From Prunus persica (Eukaryota; Streptophyta; Magnoliopsida; Rosales; Rosaceae): a stretch of DNA of 64,000 bases. Under the pieces are notes generated by a model, which saw only the letters and a program-made list of their open reading frames with translations, was not told the DNA's origin and did no database searches. The position numbers and the translations under genes were made by a program. Positions 33,339 through 43,168 of this stretch are shown here, piece by piece. Positions within the stretch are counted from its first letter, which is position 1, and each line of letters opens with the position of its first letter. The stretch is taken from the NCBI RefSeq assembly GCF_000346465.2, contig NC_034009.1:4204158-4268157 (forward strand). The letters are read 5' to 3'.

Positions 33339-34586
33339 GTTGGTACTAAGCAATGAATCCCATCCTTTATCTACAATTAAGAATCATACAAGACATCAAC
33401 TATACATGCAAAACCATATAGAAAAGATGAAATTTTTTACGGTCATTCATGTTCAGCTCAACACATGACCTCTATCAAATACAAGGGCATTATCAATTCT
33501 CACAAGAACAAGGACATTCTTCATGCTGTTCTCTGAGTTGTAAGTGACATGTTGCAGGATATGCATCGGAGAAGTGCAGCAGAGAAGGATTCGATCAACT
33601 GATATGTCGTATGGCACATTCGAATCATGATCCACTGGGGAAACAACAGGCGACTGCTGGAAATGATTACTGTTTAGATGATCATTTCCTTCATTCTCAT
33701 TGCCTGGAAAGGGCTGTGGTTGTATTTCAGTGCTCATGTCATTTATGTTGACAGGGAAGCTTGTATTGCAGCCAGCACCAAGCAGGGTGTCTTGCTCCAG
33801 TGAAATGTTGCATTGTGCTGTGATATAATCAATCAATTGTTGGTCTTCAAACCCACAAGGGGCCTAAGCCTCTCAGTTAGATTTTGCATAATGATGGCAT
33901 ATCTACAGAGAATTTATTCAATAATGGATATTTCTTTAAAGAACAATCTATCGAATCTCATAATATGAAGAGATAATAATATTCCAAAAGCCACAAGAGA
34001 CCTCAATTTCTGAAATTCTTGTTACAGTAATTCCTCAAAAGCTCCTTCACCCAGCCAGTCATGGCCAAAACCAAAAGTTCCAGCCATCTGTAGAAACAGA
34101 AACCAAAAGGCATAAAAGTAAGACAATTTGTAACAGTTATAAGTGAAAACAATAACCGATTACAGCTAGCCAACGTGCTAATCTAATGATTCCAGAGTAA
34201 AAAGTAGAATCCAACCACTTAATTAAACTACCCACATGCAAAACAAGAAGAAAAACATATTCGGATCAAACACTTTCCTCAAATTACACCAACCAGTAGT
34301 GACACAAAAAAATAACAGATTATAATGCAACTGCAAGCCCATTCCCAGATCTTTAATATGGACTGATATGAAATCCACAATAACTGAGTCAAAATGGTAC
34401 TCCTTAACGATATGGCATGAAAATTAGAAAATACTATCAAGTAAATGAGCCAAGTTTCGACCCCGCATTCATAACATTGTAGCAAATTCACAATCAGACC
34501 ATTCAAACCAACAGGAAGAGAAACTAAACAGAAAATAATTCCAATTATGGTAGCAAAACTCACAAGACAGAAAATAATCCCCAAGT
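33339..34586. repeat. Duplicated block, copy 2
   Basis: Collinear with 24,679-25,534, but with about 390 bp (34,058-34,449) not present in copy 1. Continues directly into the 34,586-34,715 block and minisatellite C. No extra gene seen in the added segment. Confidence 0.8.
33453..33836 (-). pseudogene. Unidentified terminal exon, copy 2
   Basis: A 127-codon frame differing from the copy at 24,794-25,177 by about three residues (N to D, N to H, F to L). The same AG acceptor text (CTTAG then GCCCCTTGTGG) lies upstream. I cannot name the family. The intact frame in both copies is notable, but no upstream gene body is visible. Confidence 0.5.
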
Positions 34587-34980
34587 CAGCAAATTCTGTA
34601 TTTAGGGTTCCCCTGACTTGTGCTTGCTTTGGCTTCCAAATCTCAATCTCAAGCTCAAATTTGCAGGTAAACTTTTTCAATTTCGGGTTTCAGACTTTCA
34701 CTCAATCGCAGTGTTAAAAAAATGGGGCTAGGCGGGCGCTAGGCGGCTAGGAGGGCGCTAGGCGGCTAGGCGGGCGCTAGGCGGCTGGGCGGGCCTCCTA
34801 GGTGGGTTGGGTCATTTTTTGGTGCCGAACAAGGAGGACGAAGCAGCCGAAACTTGACTGCGTCTGCAAGCTCCGTCGGCTATACCCTTACAATAATTCC
34901 TCAAAAACTCCTTCACCCAGCCAAGTTTCGACCCCGCATTCATAACATTGCAGCAAATTCACAATCAGACCATTCAAACC
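34586..34980. repeat. Block C: shared leader, minisatellite, truncated array
   Basis: 34,586-34,715 matches 15,920-16,050. 34,722-34,802 is the GGCTAGGCGG minisatellite, followed by text matching 16,145-16,215. It breaks at GTCGGCTATACCC (34,876), one half of a palindrome, and joins a third partial copy of the duplicated block (34,885-34,980). Confidence 0.8.
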
Positions 34981-35312
34981 TGTTAACAGTATAAGGAAGA
35001 AGAATTGAGGCTGAAGGAAGAAGATGAATATTGAAGAAGAACTCAAGAAATAAGCAAGCACAGAGCCATCAAGATATCCAAAGAGGTCGTAGCCCTGTAA
35101 CACCGACTCAACCCTCCGAAGTGTTATAAGTGGAACGAAAAGCTTGGTGCATGAGAGAGGCTGTATTACTACACATTGTTATGTTTATGTAGCCCTTGTT
35201 CACACTGAATAAAATTAATCCGTTCATCTAATGTTCTGATTCTTGCTTTACTCATATGTGTGATCCATTCACTCTGATCCAGCTTTGAAGCATCTCCATT
35301 TTTCTCCTAACA
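34981..35312 (-). mobile_element. Candidate solo LTR
   Basis: 332 bp opening TGTTAACAGT and ending CTCCTAACA on the plus strand, so it has TGTTA/TAACA inverted ends. Inside are TATA- and CTCTCTCATGC-type LTR text. I find no matching target duplication (left AAACC, right AGCAT), so boundaries or identity may be wrong. Confidence 0.4.
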
Positions 35313-36600
35313 AGCATTTAGAAATTTGACGTCGGCAGATTGTTCATATGAAGCATTGATTTGCAAAGTACTCTTATTTTGTGTCTACTTTTTCCTTTAT
35401 CTACATGGTTCACTGAAATCTTTGATTTTATCTTGAAATCAAATCTTCACGTAAAACGAAAAAAAAAAAATAGCATTTATAGTTTAAAATGTAAATATAA
35501 AAAAATGTTCCATAGTGGGTATTAAATTTAAAAGCCCATGTGGTAGGTTTTAAGTAAGCCCATGTGGCCCATATTTTATTGGTGGATTAAGGTTTCCAAG
35601 TTAGCTAACCATATAGATACACCATCTTCTCACTAACTTTCTATAGTATGCTTCCATATTTGGAAAGAGAGAACTCTTTCTTTTGTTTGGGTAGAGGTCA
35701 CTATCTGGAACCATTTGAGAGAGCCAGAAATATGTAAGGTGAAGGAATTGTGACTCACATCATTTTGTATGTGAATAAATCTTCTCTTTTTGTTATGGAT
35801 GTGAGTTTGTTTGTTGTAGCATTTGGGAGATAATATATCCTCAACATTTAACTACTTCAAATTTGGTATTCTTCTCTCTTCTATGTCATGTTTGGTTTGT
35901 GGAAAAGATTTGATGAGAAATAATTTCTCATGTACCCAAGGGAGGGAGGAGGGTTACATTTCCCTCCCTATTTTCCCATGTACCATGCAACAATTTCCCA
36001 TGCATGTGGAATTCCGGTCTATGATGTTAAATTTCATAGAGATGGGACAGTGTCCCACTATGAGTAACACCGATATTGTCCCAAACTTAACCACCTACAA
36101 AGCTTAGTTGGTGTGGGGTTTTATCACAAAATGACTCGATGCTATTACGAGTGGAACCACTTGTTATAAGTTGTAATTTATTTAGTCAAGTTTCCAGTAT
36201 GGAACTTTATATTCTTCAACATATGAGATTCAGACACTCTTCTATGATCTCTTTTTGTTATTAGTGAAATTTCCTCACTATCCTTGACCTGAACGCAGAA
36301 GCTTATGTAGTTTTCCTGAAAATTTGGAGTCATGACAAGTATACTGAACATAGAAGTTTATGTAGCTTTCCTGAAAATTTGGAGTCATGCCTAAGTTGTT
36401 GATCATGTGACTTGGATGAGACCAACCACTCATGATGGATCCAAACTCTTTATTTTTATTTGTAATTACTTTCCATTTCTTTTGTTAGCATGTATTTGAC
36501 AACTTTATTTTTTGTGTATTTACATAAGCATACATTATTTTTTGTGTACGTACCCCTATAAAATTCCTCCAGGTATATAGAAAACAACCATATATGAAAA
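35313..36600. other. Intergenic, no gene recognised
   Basis: Includes a 94-codon plus-strand ORF at 35,823 with no family signature; the 35,905-36,010 part (TTTCTCATGT...TTTCCCATG) resembles decayed MITE DNA like that at 59,514-60,016. A direct repeat GCCTAAG/CTGAAAATTTGGAGTCATG occurs at about 36,315 and 36,370. Confidence 0.4.
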
Positions 36601-36620
36601 CAAAATTAGCGTTCGTTTGC

Positions 36621-36630
36621 TATAAAAGCA
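36621..36630 (+). promoter_or_regulatory. TATA box of SPH gene 4
   Basis: TGCTATAAAAGCAT with AGAAGCCTAGAATG downstream, as in SPH gene 2. The ATG is 45 bp away. Confidence 0.7.
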
Positions 36631-36665
36631 TAAAGCTAGAAGCCTAGAATGTCCATACTGGGAGC

Positions 36666-37115
36666 ATGAAACAAATGGAGGGAAAAGCAATGCGGCAGTG
36701 GTACTATTTTCTTGTGCTCTTCTTGGCTTTGGCATTTGGCCCAAATATCTGCTCTGGTCTTCCCGTCATGACAAAGCGCTTTGTGCGCATTGTTAACTTG
36801 CTCGACAACAAGCAACTTGTCTACCATTGCCATTCAAAAGATGATGATCTTGGTCAACGTACTCTTGCTCCCCAGCAGGAGTGGGAATTTAAATTTCATC
36901 TCGACTTCGAGACCATTTTTACCTGTAATTTTTGGCACTCAAATAACCACCATGCTCATTTCGATGTGTTTCATCCCAGTAACAAGTTTGTTCACAGGTG
37001 TGGCGGGGCCCATTGCATATGGAGAGCAGAAGAGATTGGACTCTCCTTGTATCACATCAAGACTGGTCTCTGGGAAAAATCTTATGATTGGGAAATATGT
37101 GGAAAAACATTATGA
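36666..37115 (+). CDS. S-protein homologue 4
   Basis: A single-exon 149-residue secreted S1-family protein, the closest relative of SPH gene 2: both start MKQMEGKAM and share RFVRIVNLLDNKQLVYHC. Signal peptide to about residue 30. Cysteines at 55, 87, 112 and 117 are the family set. A fifth cysteine at 145 sits in a C-terminal tail (ICGKTL) absent from gene 2. Substitutions cluster in the middle loop (residues 83-107), which could mean relaxed or diversifying selection. Promoter and polyA regions are shared with paralogues. Ligand or receptor unknown. Confidence 0.92.
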   Translation: MKQMEGKAMRQWYYFLVLFLALAFGPNICSGLPVMTKRFVRIVNLLDNKQLVYHCHSKDDDLGQRTLAPQQEWEFKFHLDFETIFTCNFWHSNNHHAHFDVFHPSNKFVHRCGGAHCIWRAEEIGLSLYHIKTGLWEKSYDWEICGKTL

Positions 37116-37170
37116 GTAAAATCTAAGTACTGTATAAACTGGGATCCTAGGTTGTACGACCACAGTAAAT

Positions 37171-37183
37171 TATAATAAAAGGG
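37171..37183 (+). terminator. PolyA signal region of SPH gene 4
   Basis: TATAATAAAAGGG about 56 bp after the stop; same element as in genes 1, 2 and 5 with one extra A. Confidence 0.6.
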
Positions 37184-37259
37184 ATATATATGTTCTTGTT
37201 TTTTTTGTGTCATCTTCATTTTGCATTCTCATAGGTCGAAATTTCAAGTTTAACACTTT

Positions 37260-37425
37260 TTTTTTTTTTAGAAAGAGAATTTATTTATAGAATCAAAGAG
37301 GTATGAAGAGCGACATGATACAGTAACCTCGTTATAACCTTCCTAGGACAATCTCATAGGATAAATCTCAGGGAAAGAAAGAGTATCACGCATGTCATTG
37401 ACTAACATAAAAGTCTAACACTTGA
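37260..37425 (-). mobile_element. LINE-like retroposon 3' end, copy 2
   Basis: The T-run at 37,258-37,271 followed by AGAAAGAGAATTTATTTATAG and GAGCGACATGATACAGTAACC matches the 3' end of the 27,261-28,300 element. It is truncated after about 150 bp, as expected for incomplete reverse transcription, and lies directly downstream of SPH gene 4. Confidence 0.55.
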
Positions 37426-38650
37426 ACAGCACATATTAGGTGATGTGGAGTACGTGTAACTCTGATACTATGAAAGAAGTTGAAGCTCCACCTCAAAAAC
37501 CAATTGACAATCGGAGTTGTAGCTTAACTCTTCCTTGCAAGGTTTCTCAATTTTTCAATGTGGGACATCTTCACATCCTTACAATTATTCCCATTTAGTG
37601 AATAGATTAATCATATAATTAATATTTTGTTAAGTGACCCCTAAGTACTAAGGTACAAAGAAAAAGAAAAGAAAATGGGCTATTTTAGGAATGAAAGGGG
37701 TAGAAAAGATGATAGAGAGAGAGATCCAAATCCGGGAGGTTTACCTAAGAATGTCTAACTATACCGATTTATTCTTTCTTTGACATATCTATTGTATTTG
37801 CCACAAATCTGAGTTGGCTTTGATTGTGACTCATCTTGGGGTTTGTAGTTGAGGGGAGCAAATCCACTGTACCCAAACTCATGTCCCCTCTGTGTCCCTT
37901 GCTTAATTGAATGACATATGTTCGTTTACTTAACCAACCATACATTAACATTGTTAACTCTGTGAAAACATAATTAAAAGTAAAAGGAAAAATAACATTC
38001 CAAGCCCATTTGCACCACCTCCTTGCACCATCGCTCCTTCAGCGCACACAAATTATATCCTCCAGGTTAACATTGTTACCTCCATCACCATCATCACTTA
38101 AATCGCTCTCAACTCACCTAGACTATTAAGAAAGTATTTCCCATAAAGAACTAACACAAACATTCCTAATTCATTTGGGGCTTTTTCGGTATGAGATTCT
38201 CACCACGAGTAGTGTAGAGGCCATGATTGGATTGATCAGAAAAAAAACAAAACAAAACAAAAAAGCCAAAAAAACAAAACCCCACAATGTAAAGCTAGTG
38301 AATTTGACATGAGTTCAACGATATTGAAGACTATAATGAAATTCTCTAAACAAATTTTGGGTAATTATATGTCTCATGTGGTGTTACTTGAATCAGGGCA
38401 ATCGAAAAAGTTTGCAGCACATATTACCAATGGAGCAAGCTTGAGTCGCGCTATATTCCAAGGGCATATCAAATCATCTCCTTTCAATTCCAAAATCAAT
38501 TGATTTTCAAAATTTAAGAAGGTGGTATTTTCTTTAAAATAATGATATAAAATGTTTCAAAATAGGTTTTTTTTTTCAATGTTTCAACATAGTTAACGTT
38601 GTTAATACTTTGCTAAGTGGAAGTATAGATTTCAACAACAAAAAATGTGG
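37425..38650. other. Intergenic, no gene recognised
   Basis: AT-rich unique-looking sequence. The ORFs at 37,769 and 38,309 show no domain or signal peptide. Confidence 0.4.
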
Positions 38651-38689
38651 AAGTACAAATGTCACTCAATTAAGCAAGGGACACGGGGA

Positions 38690-39400
38690 AAGACATTTGG
38701 GTTTGGGCCAAAAAAGCGATTCCAACAATAGAGGCTTGCCCGGGTAACAGGTGGATCCTAACAGATTGGGCTAGCCTTCGGGGGAGGCTGGCCTGACTTG
38801 GAGCCCGAGTTTTGGATGATGTCAGCGCGCTACAGTGCCACCCATAGCCAGCAGCCACGTGGCGTCGTTTGGGATCTCCGATTGGATTTTTTTTCCTCCA
38901 ATCCAACGGCAGCGAATTTTTGTGCAATAAAATAATAAAATATTTTTTTTTTTTATAAAAAACCCAAAAATTAATGAACTTTTTTCTATAAATACGAACC
39001 CAATACTCTTCACTTTTAACACCAAATCCTCATACATTTTCGTCTCTTTCAACTATTATTCACTTTCTATTTAATATTTTTTTCACTTTCAAGTTTTATT
39101 TTTCCAAAATCTTATCCGAAATTTTTTTTCCAAACATGAGATATAAATTTAATAATAAAGATTGACATGTAGGAATCAGAAAATATTATCTGAATTAATT
39201 GTTTAGGTAAAAAAATATGTGAAAAAAACAAAAAAATGAATAGTATTTGCCATTGCAAAGGCAACTGTTGAAACACACATTGTTTTTTGCAAGGGCAGCT
39301 ACTATTCATGTGAATAGTAGTTGCCCTAGCCCTCCCCCCCCCCCCCCCCTCCCCCCCCGGGTGCCATGGCAAGGGGCAAACTGCTGGAAGTGCTCTTAGG
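38690..39400. repeat. Degenerate repeat with long poly-C tract
   Basis: A GC-rich part (38,730-38,910) and an AT-rich part end in GAATAGTAGTTGCCC and a C-run of about 25 (39,334-39,358, broken by one T). GAATAGT phrases in inverted orientation (39,238 and 39,310) suggest MITE debris. The poly-C is at risk of sequencing error. Confidence 0.45.
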
Positions 39401-39540
39401 TGCTGCGGATGTGTCTCATACTAATGATGACGAGAATGGTAAGAGAGAATTATTATTATTTTCTTATATATATTTGGTGGCCGATGGGAAAATAAATATG
39501 AGGTGGAAATAGTAGCACTCTTTTTTAGTATTTTAAAATG

Positions 39541-40248
39541 GGGGAATGCTAGTAACATTTTCTCTAACCTTCTTTTTTAGACCTTCTCCCCTTAACTCAT
39601 GACATGTGTCACTTTCTTTATACTCAAAACAAAGTCATTAATGTATCACAAAAACTTTTTTTTTTTCCCAAATTTTTCCTTATTAAATATATTGAATTTT
39701 TTTCCAAGAAATTAGTCTTTTTAAAACATTATTTCTTATCACCTTTTTTACCTTAAACGTCAGTTTTTGTTTAATGTCCTTTTTTTTTTCTTCTAGAAAA
39801 TCGATGTTGCTAATAAACTAGTTTCTTTTACTGATATGTTTATTGATATTACTATTTATGTTTTATTGTTATGTTTCTTTTTCTTCTTATAACTACCTAA
39901 AAATAATATCTTTAAAACATCTTTTTCGTCAAATGACTATTCAGGGAAGTGATATCATTTTTGTTGTGGAAAAAAAAAAGTTATCTTCAAAAAAAAAATT
40001 AAGAAGAAACTTTTAAAAATAAATAAATAAATTTGTTTTTTTTCTTATTATTTATATATATTTTAATAAGGTGGTAATAAAGTTGTGAAAAAACCAATAC
40101 ATTAAATAAGGATAAATTTGGGAAACAAAAATTAGCTTGTGTGATGCATTAATTACATTGTTTAAGTGTAAGGATAATGACACATGTCATGAGGAAATGC
40201 GAGAAGGTCTAAAGGAGAAGGTTAGAGAGAAGGTTGTTAACATTCCCC
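39541..40248. mobile_element. MITE-like element, about 708 bp
   Basis: Left GGGGAATGCTAGTAACATTTTCTCTAACC and the reverse of right ...GGTTAGAGAGAAGGTTGTTAACATTCCCC form inverted repeats of about 70 bp that include TAGACCTTCTC and CATGACATGTGTCA. The AT-rich interior has no ORF. The target duplication is not clear. Confidence 0.75.
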
Positions 40249-40525
40249 GAGGAATGACAAAATATCCATTCAAATTAAGAAATAATTAGCACTAATATTG
40301 TTTCTAAACGTGCCAAATTGTTAATCGGAAGCATGAATTTCACGATGGTCGACTTTTTTGTGTCGTCAGATTGCCATTAGTTGTCATTCTGAATCAATCC
40401 TTTATGCAGTTTTCCATAAAAACATGCATGTATATATGACAATTTTCATTTATGTCCGGTGTATGCATTACTCAAAATATGACAAGATTATAACCAAATA
40501 TGAAAACCAAATAATATAATTTTGC

Positions 40526-40533
40526 TATAAAAG
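40526..40533 (+). promoter_or_regulatory. TATA box of SPH gene 5
   Basis: TTTGCTATAAAAGCAT as in SPH gene 4. It lies 11 bp before the ATG at 40,537 and 44 bp before the ATG at 40,570, which argues for the second as the real start. Confidence 0.7.
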
Positions 40534-40569
40534 CATATGCAGGCAGCAGATTGCAAATGCAAGAAGCAA

Positions 40570-40995
40570 ATGAAGGGAAAAGCAATGAGGCAGTTGTTCT
40601 ATTTTGTGCTCTTCCTTTCTTTGGCATTTGGCCCAAGAAGCTGCTTTGGCTTCTGGCCTGGGAAAAAGCACTTTGTGAGAATTAAGAACGAGCTGAGCAC
40701 CCAACAACTAAACTACCATTGTGAATCCGATATGGACGATCTTGGCGATCGCATTCTTGCTCCCCATCAGGAGTGGGAATTTAAATTTCGAGCTAGCTTT
40801 GACACATATTTTCAATGCTCAATGTGGTACGCGAATTTCATCGTTACGTTTGATGTATTTTATCCAAGTGATGCGTTTATGGACAGGTGTGGGGGAGTTC
40901 ATTGCATATGGAGAACGCAAGAGAGTGGAATCTACTTATTTCACATCAAGACTGGAGAGTGGGAGAAAATGTATGACTGGGGAACAAGAACATGA
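40570..40995 (+). CDS. S-protein homologue 5
   Basis: A single-exon 141-residue secreted S1-family protein. I choose the Met at 40,570 (MKGKAMRQ) because paralogues begin there and the upstream in-frame Met is too near the TATA box. Signal peptide to about residue 25 (ends near SCFG). Cysteines at 51, 83, 107 and 112; HFVRIKNEL near 34-42, RCGGVHCIW at 106-114, YDW at 135-137. It resembles genes 2 and 4 but has lost MTKR-LLDN and has its own loop. A GAA/GAT-rich 3' UTR follows. Confidence 0.9.
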   Translation: MKGKAMRQLFYFVLFLSLAFGPRSCFGFWPGKKHFVRIKNELSTQQLNYHCESDMDDLGDRILAPHQEWEFKFRASFDTYFQCSMWYANFIVTFDVFYPSDAFMDRCGGVHCIWRTQESGIYLFHIKTGEWEKMYDWGTRT

Positions 40996-41110
40996 AGATG
41001 AAGAAGAAGACGATGATGATGATGATGGGAAAATATTATTTACTCAGTAGGGTTGTTGTCTGCTGAAACCCCTAGACAACATGCTTTCATTCTGTTGTAC
41101 CTCAAAAAAT

Positions 41111-41122
41111 TATAATAAAGGG
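41111..41122 (+). terminator. PolyA signal region of SPH gene 5
   Basis: TATAATAAAGGG about 115 bp after the stop, shared with genes 1, 2 and 4. Confidence 0.55.
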
Positions 41123-41129
41123 GAAATGT

Positions 41130-41930
41130 GTTTTCCTTTTTCTCATCATGTTTACTTTTTTTTCTTGATCTTCTTTTCCAATTAGGTTTTTCTTGAACGC
41201 AAATCCTCATGGAAGCAAAACAATAAATTTGATATAGAAACATAAAAACGGATGCATTCATTAGGAATAATCCAGGCGTTTTTTAGGGTCAATTTAGGCC
41301 AATTAACGGGATCGTTTTACTTTTTTTAATGCCCATTTACCCTGCCAAGAGAAACGGGAAGCAACAAAAAGTAAGAGGTAATATCAAAAAAAAAACCTTA
41401 ATTCCTTTTTTTTATTTACCTTATCTATAGGAGTGATTTATGTTTCTTCTTTTTTTGACTTCCAATGTTGTAGATTTTTTTTATTTTTTATTTTTAATAT
41501 TAGATATGGATTCGGTTTTTGAAGATTTTTAACCTATATGTTGGGATTAGACATATTAAATTGGACAACAATACGACATATTGTGTCATATACGTCCAAT
41601 CTAGAGGGGTGAGACTCGACTCATAAGGACTCACTTGAACTCACCTCCAATCCAATTCAAATCGAGCCACCAAATGAGGCCTTAAGGAATAAAGAATATG
41701 TAATATAGAACCGTTTGGCCAAAAGTATTGCTAAATCTCAAGACACCCAAATCATCAATATCATGTAACAAAATGGGTAAAACAGCGCGAGCGCCACATA
41801 CTGCTTTAAGCAGGCATACATATTGGAAGAAAACTAGCTAACTACTTCATTATTTCTAGGAAAAACTTTATTTGCATGCATGTGGTCCTAAACAAAACCA
41901 AACAAGTCCACAGTGCAATTTGCCGTGCTG
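41130..41930. other. Intergenic, no gene recognised
   Basis: AT-rich with T-runs; no repeat or ORF that I can support. Confidence 0.4.
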
Positions 41931-41934
41931 ATTT

Positions 41935-42321
41935 TCAGTGAGGCCATGTAAACTGCAACTCCAACCTCTTATGCGCCTCGATGAAGAGATACAAGCCATC
42001 CTGCTTCACACGCCAAGCGCAGAAATTTCTGGAACACCTAGTTGAATCTCTTTTAGCATCAAAGATGTCGAAATGCCCATTTACATTTCCCCAACCCCAA
42101 CTCATGTCACAAGACAACACAGTGCTAGGGTTGACGTTCCAGGTAAAGTCATGTAAAAATAGAATCGAATGCTGGCTTGGATCCACGCCGGCGGCTTGGC
42201 ACTGAACATTCAGATTGGTGTTTTTGGCCAAGTCGTTAAAAAGGGTCACTCGAAAATCAGCCATTGAGCTGCATATGGACAGGGGCAGTAGAAGGAGAAG
42301 CAGAAAACTTAGTGTGTTCAT
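41935..42321 (-). CDS. S-protein homologue 6 (diverged)
   Basis: A single-exon 128-residue secreted S1-family protein. The signal peptide (MNTLSFLLLLLLPLSICSSMA) is followed by FRVTLFNDL, the family start of the first beta strand. Cysteines at 41, 71, 96 and 101 keep the family spacing. FTWNVNP, GHFDIFDAK and CAWRVKQDGLYLF follow the family pattern. It lacks the CGG motif (RCSRNFC instead) and is far from the plus-strand group, so it is an older lineage. A fold-back MITE starts only 63 bp upstream of the ATG. Confidence 0.9.
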   Translation of the reverse strand: MNTLSFLLLLLLPLSICSSMADFRVTLFNDLAKNTNLNVQCQAAGVDPSQHSILFLHDFTWNVNPSTVLSCDMSWGWGNVNGHFDIFDAKRDSTRCSRNFCAWRVKQDGLYLFIEAHKRLELQFTWPH

Positions 42322-42383
42322 TTTTGTCCTGTTTCAGAACCTTGGAGAAGATGCTTGATCAAATGGTTATTGAAGGGCCCACA

Positions 42384-42704
42384 TGATAACCATTTCAATT
42401 TTAGTTTTTAGTTTTTAGTTTTCATCATGTTATAGAGGAGAATGAGAGTGATAATGGGAGTGAGGATGAGATTGAGAGAGAGGATGAGAGGGAAGGATGG
42501 GAGGGAGGAGTAACAAAAGTAAAAACAATTTCAAATAGATTTCATGTTTTAATGTTTGTTTTCACTTTTGTTACTCCTTCCTCCCATCCTTCTTATCTTC
42601 TCTATAAATCTCATCTTCACTCTCATTCTCACTTCTCCCTCTTTTAACTCTATACTCTAGCACACAAAAATAAAAACTAAAAACTAAATTTGAAATGGTT
42701 ATCA
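42384..42704. mobile_element. Fold-back MITE in the promoter of SPH gene 6
   Basis: TGATAACCATTTCAATTTTAG at the left pairs with the reverse of CTAAATTTGAAATGGTTATCA at the right. The inner arms (purine-rich GAGAATGAGAGTG.../pyrimidine-rich CACTCTCATTCTC...) also pair, so most of the 321 bp can fold. The minus-strand gene 6 begins 63 bp to its left, so its promoter is in or beyond this element. Confidence 0.8.
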
Positions 42705-42709
42705 AACGG

Positions 42710-43165
42710 AAATGTTCTGCTTCTTTAGCTTCCTTTAAATAGAAAAGCAGTTGTGAAATTTGAAACCAGCAACTTAAGTTTATTGACCAAAAAATACACT
42801 AATATGGTAACTGATAATTTAATGGCTACCCCTATACCTTTACTATTTCATTGGTGTGACAATCGCCTGAATTAAATTCATTTTATATATGGTTTTCATG
42901 TACTTCAGGGGGTAAATCGATAGTTAACCCTTTTCTAAAAGATAAGCTTCGTGAAATTTGAAACCAAAATGATAAAGAAGAAAAAAGGCAACCAATATGG
43001 TAGAGGTTGCAATGGAAACCTAATTTGAAGGCCATGGATCAAATTGATATTTATATTTCTAATAACAATATATACAAAAAGCATTTTTCAGAACATGTAA
43101 ACCAGCTCAGTAACTCACCTGTTAAGCATTGGAACACAACTTTCCAGGACTGAACAGAAATTTGC
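42710..43165. other. Intergenic / 3' flank of FLIP-like gene
   Basis: No gene is visible. The part near 43,020-43,165 is probably the 3' UTR of the minus-strand gene. Confidence 0.4.
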
Positions 43166-43168
43166 AGC

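Noticed and set aside
34279..34680. 133-codon minus-strand ORF
   Set aside because: Runs through repeat blocks shared with 15.9 and 25.4 kb; only the NLLQCYECGVETWL part may derive from a real exon.
40537..40569. Upstream in-frame ATG for SPH gene 5
   Set aside because: It lies 11 bp after the TATA box and would add MQAADCKCKKQ ahead of the signal peptide conserved in paralogues.
40721..41050. 109-codon ORF ending in an Asp/Glu-rich tail
   Set aside because: Alternative frame of SPH gene 5 running into its GAA/GAT-rich 3' UTR.
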